64,000 nt of DNA from assembly GCA_902590115.1 (NCBI GenBank), contig CACIVM010000003.1:25229-89228 (forward strand), written 5' to 3'. The translations under genes and the position numbers were made by a program. Below the pieces are notes generated by a model, which ran no database searches, was not told the origin of the DNA, and worked only from the letters and a program-made list of their open reading frames with translations. Shown piece after piece: positions 23,960 through 31,392 of this stretch (position 1 is the first letter of the stretch; each line of letters opens with the position of its first letter). This DNA is from an uncultured Pelagibacteraceae bacterium. GTDB lineage: Bacteria; Pseudomonadota; Alphaproteobacteria; Pelagibacterales; Pelagibacteraceae.

Positions 23960-24453
23960 CTTTTTTTAGGTTTTTTTCTTACTGATTTAGTTAATTTAGA
24001 CCTGAATTTTTCCAGTCTCATAGCAACTTTTTTGTCTTGTAGTGCGATTATTGATGCGGCTATTAACCCGGCATTTGTGCCACCATCTATGGCAGTAGTT
24101 GCAACGGGAACCCCACTTGGCATTTCATTGGTTGAAAAAAGTGCGGCGATGCCATCGCTTTTCTTATCTTTAATCGGTACACCAATGACAGGTAATTTTT
24201 TTTTTAGTAACGATGCACACATACCAGCTAAGTGAGCAGCTCTCCCCGCGCCTGCACAAATTACTGAATAATGGTTATGGGCATTTTTTGCGAATTGATA
24301 TAATCTATGAGGAGTACGATGAGCGCTTACAATTAAAACATCATGTTTCACACCAAGTTGTTTAAGAATAATTTCACAATCTTTCATTACCGGATAATCG
24401 CTTTGAGAACCCATTATAACTGCAACTTTAAGTGTTTTTTTGATTATAGTCAC
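23956..24453 (-). CDS. purE: N5-carboxyaminoimidazole ribonucleotide mutase
   Basis: PurE moves the carboxyl group of N5-CAIR to give CAIR. The motifs VIMGSQSDYPVMKD, VSAHRTPHRL with the catalytic His, AGAGRAAHLAGM, LPVIGVPI and MPSGVPVATTAIDGGTNAGLIAASI are all present. 165 residues is typical, with a basic tail (TKSVRKKPKKR). It leads purK in a two-gene operon with a 4-bp overlap and is preceded by a 280-bp non-coding gap that probably carries its promoter. Confidence 0.94.
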   Translation of the reverse strand: MTIIKKTLKVAVIMGSQSDYPVMKDCEIILKQLGVKHDVLIVSAHRTPHRLYQFAKNAHNHYSVICAGAGRAAHLAGMCASLLKKKLPVIGVPIKDKKSDGIAALFSTNEMPSGVPVATTAIDGGTNAGLIAASIIALQDKKVAMRLEKFRSKLTKSVRKKPKKR

Positions 24454-24733
24454 AAATCAATTTATCAATTTGAATAAATAAATCAATAATTGCTAGTGAA
24501 TTATTAACGCCAATCAGATTTTGGCTCTAAAATTCATGTATTTTGCAGAATTTTGTAATTCAAAAATTGAAATATTCTTAGTTTGGTTTTTTTTGTTTTT
24601 AAACTTATTTTTTTTTGATTTTATATTTAAACGCATAATACATGTATAATTGATTATCAGTTTGGCAGTAATGTCTTTTTTGCAACTTAGAAATGAATAA
24701 TTTAAAAAAATGTCGAATGTAAGGCAAAATCAC
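24454..24733. other. 280-bp non-coding gap between ybgC and purE
   Basis: No ORF is supported on either strand. The stretch is very AT-rich, with T-runs on the plus strand (TTGGTTTTTTTTGTTTTT) and several weak promoter-like boxes. It should hold the 3' end of the ybgC transcript and the purE promoter. It is the longest wholly empty stretch in the window, so a small RNA or leader is possible, but I could not recognise a known RNA structure. Confidence 0.5.
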
Positions 24734-25129
24734 TTAAATTTTAGCTAGAATATTTTTCGGGATTTTTTGTATTGATCCGTCAGATTTAACTGTTGCCAAT
24801 TCAACTTCTGAAGAAAATAATAGTTTATTATTGTTAAATATTTTCTGGTCTAAAACCAATCTAACGGCTGTTTTTTTTAATATTTTAGTCACAACCTTAA
24901 GATTGTCCTCGAACTTAGCTGATTTAATGTACTTTGCTCTTATCTCTTTTACTAAGAAAATTAAGTTATATTGATTTTTTAAATCAAAATGCTTAAGCTT
25001 TAATTGTTGATATATCATTTCAGTTCTAGCTCTCTCTATAAACTTTAGGTAATTTGCGTAATAAACCACACCTCCTGAGTCGGTATCTTCGTAATACACC
25101 TTGGTTTGATAAGTAAAATTTTTAGTCAT
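24734..25129 (-). CDS. ybgC: YbgC-type acyl-CoA thioesterase (hot-dog fold)
   Basis: The active-site segment YYEDTDSGGVVYYANYLKFIERARTEM (catalytic Asp near residue 16) defines the 4-hydroxybenzoyl-CoA thioesterase/YbgC group. The rest, FLVKEIRAKYIKSAKFEDNLKV and LFSSEVELATVKSDG, completes one hot-dog domain of 131 residues. In proteobacteria YbgC hydrolyses acyl-CoA or acyl-ACP and usually heads the tol-pal cluster. Here no tol genes are adjacent, so it stands alone. Confidence 0.9.
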   Translation of the reverse strand: MTKNFTYQTKVYYEDTDSGGVVYYANYLKFIERARTEMIYQQLKLKHFDLKNQYNLIFLVKEIRAKYIKSAKFEDNLKVVTKILKKTAVRLVLDQKIFNNNKLLFSSEVELATVKSDGSIQKIPKNILAKI

Positions 25130-25261
25130 AAATTATTATACTACATATTTTGAACAATTTTGTGACAATTTAACTTCAAAAAGTAGAGTTAAGTAAGCAG
25201 TTAAATAAATTTAAATAAAGATAATATATCTTTTTAAGTTCCTAAAGGAGGTTGACTCAAG

Positions 25262-25462
25262 ATGAAATTGATAAATATTATTCTAATATGTTCCTTATTG
25301 GTAGGTTGTGCAGGTGGCAACGTTGCTAAAATAAAATTTGGCAAAAGATGTTCTGTAGCGGACTCCAAGGGTAATTTTCAAGCTAGTTATGTTTGGTTTG
25401 TAAGTAAACAGGCTCTAGACCAGTTTGATAGTCGTATAAACAAAAAAAATTGTGAAAGTTAA
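25262..25462 (+). CDS. Small predicted lipoprotein, 66 aa
   Basis: An excellent AAAGGAGG ribosome site stands 9 bp before the ATG. The protein starts MKLINIILICSLLVGCAGG: a short signal peptide with the lipobox LVGC, so it should be lipidated at Cys16 and anchored in a membrane. The mature part is about 50 residues, with two more cysteines (RCSVADSKG and KKNCES) that could form a disulfide in the periplasm, and a YVWFVSKQALDQF segment. No known family. A hairpin lies 30 bp after the stop. Confidence 0.75.
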   Translation: MKLINIILICSLLVGCAGGNVAKIKFGKRCSVADSKGNFQASYVWFVSKQALDQFDSRINKKNCES

Positions 25463-25492
25463 GTCTATTTGACAATTATTTAATTTATTATA

Positions 25493-25518
25493 ATAAGGGG
25501 TATGTATTTACCCCTTAT
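25493..25518 (+). terminator. 10-bp hairpin after the small lipoprotein gene
   Basis: ATAAGGGGTA and TACCCCTTAT form a perfect 10-bp stem with a 6-nt loop (TGTATT). It lies 30 bp past the lipoprotein stop and before the metallo-beta-lactamase gene. The stem is followed by ATATAAAAAA rather than U-rich RNA, so it resembles the other U-less 3' hairpins in this window. Confidence 0.6.
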
Positions 25519-25575
25519 ATATAAAAAATTTATCCATTTAACGAAATTTCATATATTAAAAGAAAAAAAAAAATA

Positions 25576-26619
25576 ATGGTAAAAATTCTTTTAATTGTGC
25601 TATTAATTAGCCTTACAAATAATTTAATGGCTGACAAACCTTATCATATATTGCCAGATGGTACTTTTAGAAATCCTGAAGGTTCGCCTAAAAGAGATCC
25701 AAATGTAAAATGGTCATATAAAATTTTTAATGAGGAAAGAAAAAAAATTCAAATAGATTTTCCATCAAATCATGTTATCCCAGAAAATAAAGTTTTAGAA
25801 AATTTTGATAAATATAAAAATACAGATAGTATTACATGGCTGGGTCATGCTACCTTTTTAATAAGATTAGGTAATACAACAATAATAACTGACCCTTTTT
25901 TTTCGAAGAATGCTGGTCCATTAATATTTGGACCAAAAAGATATGTAGATCCAGCCATAAGTTTAAAAAATTTACCCAAAATAGATTTATTCTTACAAAC
26001 ACACAATCATTATGATCATCTAGACTTATCATCAATTCGAAATTTCCCTTATAAAAAAAGCAAAGTAATAACTCCACTTAAATTATCAAAATATTTTAGT
26101 GGCTTCAAAGATGTAAATGAACTTGATTGGTATCAAAAAATTAAAATTAATGAAGAATTGAGTGTTACCTTATTACCTGCAGTTCATTGGTCTAAAAGAA
26201 CATTATTTGATACCAATAAAACTCTTTGGGGAAGCTTTTTAATACAATTTAAAGATAAAAAAATTTTTTTTGCTTGTGATACAGGCGTTGGAGATATTTA
26301 CAAAAAATTAGGTAAAGATTATGGGCCAATAGATTTAACGTTTATAAATATTGGCGCTTATAATTTTTTCCCGATAATGCCAGTAAAAGATAAATCAATT
26401 TATCACACTAATCCTGAGGAGGCTCTTAGTATTGGGAGGGATTTAAAGTCAAAAAAAATGATTGGAATGCATTGGGGTACTGTTATTTTGTCTCTAGAGC
26501 CTATAATGGATCCACCAAAAAGATTTAAAAAAAATGCTACCAAGTTTGGTTTCACAGAAAATGATATATATAATTTTAAGATAGGACAAGTTTCAAAGCT
26601 TAGTGATATTCTGAATTAA
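25576..26619 (+). CDS. Periplasmic metallo-beta-lactamase-fold hydrolase (NAPE-PLD/UlaG-like)
   Basis: A signal peptide (KILLIVLLISLTNNLMA) precedes the MBL domain: WLGHATFLIRLGNTTIITDPFF near residue 92, the metal motif QTHNHYDHLD, PAVHWSKR, FFACDTGVGD and the late GMHWGTV. This arrangement, with the region PLIFGPKRY, is the NAPE-PLD-like group, whose eukaryotic relative cleaves N-acylphosphatidylethanolamine. A periplasmic lipid or phosphodiester hydrolase is likely. 347 residues, complete. Its stop overlaps that of the convergent coiled-coil gene by 4 bp. Confidence 0.82.
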   Translation: MVKILLIVLLISLTNNLMADKPYHILPDGTFRNPEGSPKRDPNVKWSYKIFNEERKKIQIDFPSNHVIPENKVLENFDKYKNTDSITWLGHATFLIRLGNTTIITDPFFSKNAGPLIFGPKRYVDPAISLKNLPKIDLFLQTHNHYDHLDLSSIRNFPYKKSKVITPLKLSKYFSGFKDVNELDWYQKIKINEELSVTLLPAVHWSKRTLFDTNKTLWGSFLIQFKDKKIFFACDTGVGDIYKKLGKDYGPIDLTFINIGAYNFFPIMPVKDKSIYHTNPEEALSIGRDLKSKKMIGMHWGTVILSLEPIMDPPKRFKKNATKFGFTENDIYNFKIGQVSKLSDILN

Positions 26620-27782
26620 TTAAGTTTTTTTTTAAACTCTCTATCTATCATAGACGTTAGTGAGTCTACTAATTTATCTGAAAATTTAAAAATTTCATTC
26701 GAGTGATATTCAAATGATAAATTTCTTTGAGGATTTGTTTTGTCTTCTACGATGATATTTGAATTTGGATTATTGTCTTTTAGATACACTAATAAGATCC
26801 AGTTGTCGTCAGTCTCCTCATCTAATTTTATAAATATTTCTGAAGTTTCATATCTTCTATCAATTACCCTTAACAAAGACATTTTTTTTGGTAACCATCT
26901 CTTATTGAGTTGAAAAATACAGGAAGTCATACTTCTGTAAAAACTTTCTAAAGTGTACTCAATTTTTTCTCTGGCTAAATTAAATTGTCTCTCTTTTTCC
27001 AATAGATCAGTTCTTGTGTCATCATCAGATATTTGGATACCAAGTTGCTCAATTCTTTCTCTAATTTTCTGATCTCTTATAGCTTGATATTTTAATTTTA
27101 TTTTTTCTATTCTCTCCTCGACTTCACTATAATTTTCTCTTTCCTGATCAAGTACAAACTTTTCAAGATTTTTAATCTCAATTTCCTCTCTCTTTCTAAA
27201 TTGTTCAATCTTTTTTTCTATTTTTATTTTTTCGAAGAATCTTCTTTGTTTATCTGCTTGCTCTTTTCTTAATTTAGCTTGTTCCTCTCTAATAAATTTT
27301 TTAATTTCTTGTTTTCTCTCTTTTTCTAAATTTTTTTCGAATTTTAAATTTTCTTGAATCTTTTTAAGTTCTGCTTCTTTCAGAATTTTTGAGCGTTTTA
27401 ATGTTTCATCTTTTTCTTTTTGAATTTCTTTTATTCTTTTAATTCTTTTTTTTTCTTTTTCTTCTTCTATGATTTTTTTTACTGTACTTAATTTATTTGA
27501 TATATTTTGAAAAAAATTTAGAAGTATCTTATCTAGATCAAAATTGATTTTAAAATTTGGTTTTAATCTGTCGCTAAAATTTATTAATTTTCTAATTGTT
27601 TCCTTCGTTCGATTGCTAGTATTAATTCTAATTCTTTTTTTTACTCTTTTTTTAAATCTTTTTTTTTTGGTAAATTTGTATTTTTTTATCTTTTTTTTGC
27701 TAATTCTTTTTTTATATCTTTTGACAATTTTTCTTTTCTTTTTACCTCTTTTTTTTAATTTTTTTTTTTTTCTTATTTTCAT
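26616..27782 (-). CDS. Polybasic long coiled-coil protein with a C-terminal globular domain, unknown
   Basis: The 388-residue protein has three parts. Residues 1-55 are almost wholly Lys/Arg (runs such as KIRKKKKLKKRGKKKRKIVK). Residues about 95-255 form a continuous charged coiled coil rich in Glu, Lys and Arg. Residues about 270-388 look folded: SFYRSMTSCIFQLNKRW, SLLRVIDRRYETSEIFIKLDEE, WILLVYLKDN and DKLVDSLTSMIDREF. The basic head could bind DNA, RNA or acidic membrane. No family is recognised. The head is encoded by long A-runs that would be prone to slippage. It is followed by nothing on its strand and lies 25 bp after cfa. Confidence 0.65.
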   Translation of the reverse strand: MKIRKKKKLKKRGKKKRKIVKRYKKRISKKKIKKYKFTKKKRFKKRVKKRIRINTSNRTKETIRKLINFSDRLKPNFKINFDLDKILLNFFQNISNKLSTVKKIIEEEKEKKRIKRIKEIQKEKDETLKRSKILKEAELKKIQENLKFEKNLEKERKQEIKKFIREEQAKLRKEQADKQRRFFEKIKIEKKIEQFRKREEIEIKNLEKFVLDQERENYSEVEERIEKIKLKYQAIRDQKIRERIEQLGIQISDDDTRTDLLEKERQFNLAREKIEYTLESFYRSMTSCIFQLNKRWLPKKMSLLRVIDRRYETSEIFIKLDEETDDNWILLVYLKDNNPNSNIIVEDKTNPQRNLSFEYHSNEIFKFSDKLVDSLTSMIDREFKKKLN

Positions 27783-27807
27783 TAGAGACTCAATTAATAA
27801 CAGTAAC

Positions 27808-29001
27808 TTAATTATAAATATAGTCTCTAGTAGAAGGGGCTGTGTTTAATTTTTTTATTAGTTGAAACTGATAAACTACTTGATCACCATACTTAAAAGC
27901 TGCCTCACATGAACTTAGATAAAATTCAAACATTCTGTAAAACTTTTCATCAAACATCGATAAAACCTTATCTTTATTTCTTGCAAATCTCTCCTTCCAG
28001 TGTCTCAACGTATGCGCGTAATGCATTTTAAGAACCTCCAAATCTGAGATGATTAAACCTGATTTTTCGATTGGTCCAGCTACCTCACTCAAGCTCGGTG
28101 TGTAGCCTCCTGGAAAAATATACTTTGTGATCCATGGATGCGGATTTCTTGGTGGGTTAATTGAGCCGATAGTATGTATTAATGCTATACCGTTATCCTT
28201 CAATAAACTGTGAACTTGAGTAAAAAACTTTCGATAAAACTTTCGTCCGACATGTTCAAACATACCTACTGAGACTATTCTGTCGTATTTTTCATTTTGT
28301 AATTCTCTATAATCAGAAAGTTTAAAATCAACTTGATTACTTAAATTTAAATCTTTAACTCTTTTCGTACTATAATCGTATTGGTTTTTGGATAGTGTTA
28401 TTCCTCTAACTCTACTTTTTGTTTGTCTAGCTATCTCAGTAGCCAGTGTCCCCCAGCCGCTTCCTATATCAAGTACTTTTTGATCTGGTTTAATGTTTAA
28501 TTTTTTAATTAAATGATTGATCTTATTTTGCTGGGCCTGTTCAAGAGTATCCTTCTCGCTTTTGAAATAAGCACAGGAATATTGCTTCAAAGGATCAAGA
28601 AACAGAAAATATAGCTCGTCGGATATATCATAATGATGAGCAACATTCATTTTAGATTTTTTTATGAAATTAAAATTTGTTAGATATCTTAAAGAACCTC
28701 TAAATCTATTCAATAGCTCACTAAATTTATTAGTTTCGCTTCTTCCAATATTTTCAAGAGCAATATTTAAAAATGAGGTGAGATTTCCACGTTTAAAATA
28801 AATTGTTCCGTCGGTATAGGCCTCTCCAAAATACAAATCAGGATATATGAGCAATTTGTAATGAAGTGTTTTGTCAGTAATTTTCAATATAATTTTTTCG
28901 GAAAATTCTTTTTGTCCAATTTTGTGCTCATTTTCAAAAGCGTCAATTAGTGTAAATCCGCCTTTTTTAATCAATTTATTTAAAAATTTTGCTAGTTGCA
29001 T
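27808..29001 (-). CDS. cfa: Cyclopropane-fatty-acyl-phospholipid synthase family methyltransferase
   Basis: A two-part protein of 397 residues: an N-terminal lipid-binding domain (YGEAYTDG-type segment DLYFGEAYTDGTIYFKRGN) and a SAM methyltransferase domain with VLDIGSGWGTLATEIAR near residue 188. Further CFA hallmarks are HHYDISDELYFLFLD, YSCAYF, GITLSKNQ, VSVGMFEHVG and KYIFPGGYTPSL. It transfers a methylene or methyl group to unsaturated phospholipid acyl chains in the membrane. Its start overlaps the stop of the aldolase gene by 1 bp. Confidence 0.88.
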   Translation of the reverse strand: MQLAKFLNKLIKKGGFTLIDAFENEHKIGQKEFSEKIILKITDKTLHYKLLIYPDLYFGEAYTDGTIYFKRGNLTSFLNIALENIGRSETNKFSELLNRFRGSLRYLTNFNFIKKSKMNVAHHYDISDELYFLFLDPLKQYSCAYFKSEKDTLEQAQQNKINHLIKKLNIKPDQKVLDIGSGWGTLATEIARQTKSRVRGITLSKNQYDYSTKRVKDLNLSNQVDFKLSDYRELQNEKYDRIVSVGMFEHVGRKFYRKFFTQVHSLLKDNGIALIHTIGSINPPRNPHPWITKYIFPGGYTPSLSEVAGPIEKSGLIISDLEVLKMHYAHTLRHWKERFARNKDKVLSMFDEKFYRMFEFYLSSCEAAFKYGDQVVYQFQLIKKLNTAPSTRDYIYN

Positions 29002-29885
29002 TATGCAGCTCTATTTTTTTCTTGATTAAATTTTAGTTTAACCAGATTTTTGATTAAAGAGTTTTTTTCACTTTTACTTAAATTTACAAGTGGCGGGAGA
29101 AGATATGAATATTTTTTATCTTTATCAGATAAGTAGCTATGAATAGCAGAGATAAGATTATACTTATCAAATGATTTTCTAACCTCAATTAATTTCTTAT
29201 TATAAATTTGAGCATTTTTGGTTTCATAATCATCGAAAACTCTTCGAGCTAAAGAATGAGTAATATTTGTTGTTGCAGAAATACATCCGTCACACCCTTT
29301 TTCTAAACCGAGTAATAATTTTTCTTCACTACCTGGAAACATTAAAAAGTTTTTAATTTTCAAGTTATTGAAAAGATTATAAGTTGAGTCTTTACACCCA
29401 ATTATATTTTTTCTAAAGTCTTTGACAAGTTTAGAAACTATTTCTTTAGAGAATTTATAACCACTAAGTTTTTCAAAATTATAAAGAATTATTTTTATAT
29501 TTTTATATTTTTCAATTATTAATGAGAAGAAATTATAAACTCCCTGGTCACTGTTACCTTTGTAATATGCAGGAGGCATTATCAAATAAGTGTCAAAGTT
29601 ATAATTTTTTCCATATCCAATTAAATCTAATGTTTCATTGAGAGAATTACACCCTGTTCCGAGAAAAAAATTCTTTTTAAATTTATTATGAGAAATATTT
29701 GAAATTAACTCTTTTTTTTCCGTGTTTGAGATCAGTTGGCTTTGACCTGTAGAACCAAAAAAGAAAACACCGTGAAGACCTTGTTTTATCAAGTTTTCTG
29801 CATGACTCACTGTAGCCTCAACATTTAGCGATAAATCTTTATTTAGTAAACTAAGTGTTGCAGCGTATACACCTCTTGTCAACAT
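29001..29885 (-). CDS. DapA/NanA-superfamily aldolase (not canonical dihydrodipicolinate synthase)
   Basis: The TIM-barrel class I aldolase pattern is clear: FFFGSTGQSQLISNTEKKEL (family GTTGE loop), LIMPPAYYKG, IILYNFEKLSG with the conserved Tyr, and NIIGCKDS with the Schiff-base Lys near residue 165, then GCISATTNI. In DapA the Tyr is followed by an N-x-P-x-R-T motif whose Arg binds the substrate carboxyl; here it is NFEKLSG, so that Arg is missing and true DapA activity is unlikely. Other family members split or form keto acids from pyruvate. It pairs with cfa in an operon. The substrate is unknown. Confidence 0.75.
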   Translation of the reverse strand: MLTRGVYAATLSLLNKDLSLNVEATVSHAENLIKQGLHGVFFFGSTGQSQLISNTEKKELISNISHNKFKKNFFLGTGCNSLNETLDLIGYGKNYNFDTYLIMPPAYYKGNSDQGVYNFFSLIIEKYKNIKIILYNFEKLSGYKFSKEIVSKLVKDFRKNIIGCKDSTYNLFNNLKIKNFLMFPGSEEKLLLGLEKGCDGCISATTNITHSLARRVFDDYETKNAQIYNKKLIEVRKSFDKYNLISAIHSYLSDKDKKYSYLLPPLVNLSKSEKNSLIKNLVKLKFNQEKNRAA

Positions 29886-29925
29886 AATCTTACCTAATTT
29901 ATTATTTAATATAATATAATTTAAA

Positions 29926-30867
29926 ATGAAAATTCTAATTGTACAACAGAGATTTGGTATAGGAGATATGATAATTTTTACTCCTTATTTGCATGCTATC
30001 TCTCAATATCATGGAGTGCCAGTTACAATTTTGGCAAAAAAAAGTTCAAAAGCAGATGAGCTTTTCGAGGATGATAATCACATTGATGAAATTATATTTT
30101 TGGATAAAAAACAAGATGGTATTAAAGGTATGCATTCTTTATGCAATAAAATAAAAAAATATAATTTTAATAAGTGTTACATATTTAATAGTTCTTTAAG
30201 ATATAAGATCATTATGAAATTAGCTGGAATAGAAGAAATAAATCAATACCCTATATTTAAGTCTAAAGACATAATTTTTCAAACCGCAAGAGATTTTACA
30301 GAGAAGGTCTTAAAGAGAAAAATTTCTACACAATCTAAGTTAGTTATAAATAAAAATTTAATTTCAAAAGTCAAAATTGATTATAAAATGAATAATGATA
30401 TAAAACATATTATTTTAGGCGTATCTGCTTCAGGAGAAACGAAAAAATGGCATAAAGAAAGTTACATTAAGTTAATAAGAAAGATATCCGAAAAAAATGC
30501 ATGTAAATTTTATATTGCAGCTGGTCAAGATGATAGTTTTAATGTTAATTCAATTTTAAACTCTGTATCAGGAGATAAGTGTATTTCTCTTGTTCATCTA
30601 TCAATAAAAGAAATCATGCCAATAATTAAAAATGCCGACCTGTATGTTGGTAATGATACTAGCTTTATGCATATAAGTTCTGCTCTTGGAGTTAAAAGTT
30701 TAGGAATTTTTATGGACACTCCAGCTTACAGCTATAGTGGATACTCAAAAAATATAATTCCTATAGTTCCAGAGGGGGAGACATTAGAGTCAACTACTCA
30801 TGATACTCTTGGTAAAGATAAAATTTCATTTGATAAAGTATTAAAATCATCATTGTTAAACTTATAA
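29926..30867 (+). CDS. Glycosyltransferase family 9 (heptosyltransferase-like)
   Basis: A GT-B fold enzyme of 313 residues. The start ILIVQQRFGIGDMIIFTPYLHAISQYH is the GT9 N-terminal loop that binds acceptor. The C-terminal half has the donor-binding segments LGVSASGETKKWHKESYIKLI and IIKNADLYVGNDTSFMHISSALGVKSLGIF, close to WaaC/WaaF heptosyltransferases. It likely adds a heptose or similar sugar to LPS core at the inner membrane. The gene is divergent from the aldolase and convergent with the J-domain gene. The sugar is inferred only from family. Confidence 0.82.
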   Translation: MKILIVQQRFGIGDMIIFTPYLHAISQYHGVPVTILAKKSSKADELFEDDNHIDEIIFLDKKQDGIKGMHSLCNKIKKYNFNKCYIFNSSLRYKIIMKLAGIEEINQYPIFKSKDIIFQTARDFTEKVLKRKISTQSKLVINKNLISKVKIDYKMNNDIKHIILGVSASGETKKWHKESYIKLIRKISEKNACKFYIAAGQDDSFNVNSILNSVSGDKCISLVHLSIKEIMPIIKNADLYVGNDTSFMHISSALGVKSLGIFMDTPAYSYSGYSKNIIPIVPEGETLESTTHDTLGKDKISFDKVLKSSLLNL

Positions 30868-30869
30868 TT

Positions 30870-31379
30870 TTATGAAAAGTCTGTTTTTAAAATTTTATCT
30901 TTAGCCTCGTTTACAAGTTGACTTAATCTCTCAGTTTTTAAGTCTCTATTTAAATCTGGATGAATTTTTTTCTGTAATCCCGCGGCGGCTTTAATTACCT
31001 CATCTTTTTGACATCCCTTTTTTAGGCCAAGTAATTTATAAGCTTCATCAATAGTAAGACTTGAGGAACCTTGTGATTGTCTTCCAAAACCTGAGGTATT
31101 AGCTTGGGAATTTTTTAAAAATTGTATCAATCTCCAAAGCTGAAACATTTGTAATGCAGTTAATCCCTTAATTTTAAGACCAGATAATAGAATCAATAAA
31201 AATGGTAATGAAAAGATAAATTTCCCTCCTACAGTCAAGATAACTGCTAAAAATACTGAAATTATAACGGCTAATTTTTTTAAAAATTGAGCGATTTTTT
31301 TTGAACTAGTTTTTGCAAACCAATTTAAAAATAAATAAATAATGACAAAAATGATTATTCCAAATAAAAATAAATTCAT
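30870..31379 (-). CDS. Membrane-anchored J-domain protein
   Basis: Two hydrophobic segments (about residues 2-17 and 35-68) precede a C-terminal J-domain: IDEAYKLLGLKKGCQKDEVIKAAAGLQKKIHPDLN, with the HPD motif that stimulates DnaK. The layout, membrane helices first and J-domain last, is that of the DjlA-less TIM14/Pam18-like alphaproteobacterial proteins. It probably recruits DnaK to the inner membrane for folding or translocation. 169 residues, intact. Its start is 13 bp from the divergent oligopeptidase gene. Confidence 0.85.
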   Translation of the reverse strand: MNLFLFGIIIFVIIYLFLNWFAKTSSKKIAQFLKKLAVIISVFLAVILTVGGKFIFSLPFLLILLSGLKIKGLTALQMFQLWRLIQFLKNSQANTSGFGRQSQGSSSLTIDEAYKLLGLKKGCQKDEVIKAAAGLQKKIHPDLNRDLKTERLSQLVNEAKDKILKTDFS

Positions 31380-31392
31380 ATAAATTTCTCAT

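Noticed and set aside
27600-27782. Frameshift suspicion in the long A-runs of the coiled-coil gene head
   Set aside because: The frame stays open and the basic pattern is continuous to the start codon; slippage is possible but not shown.
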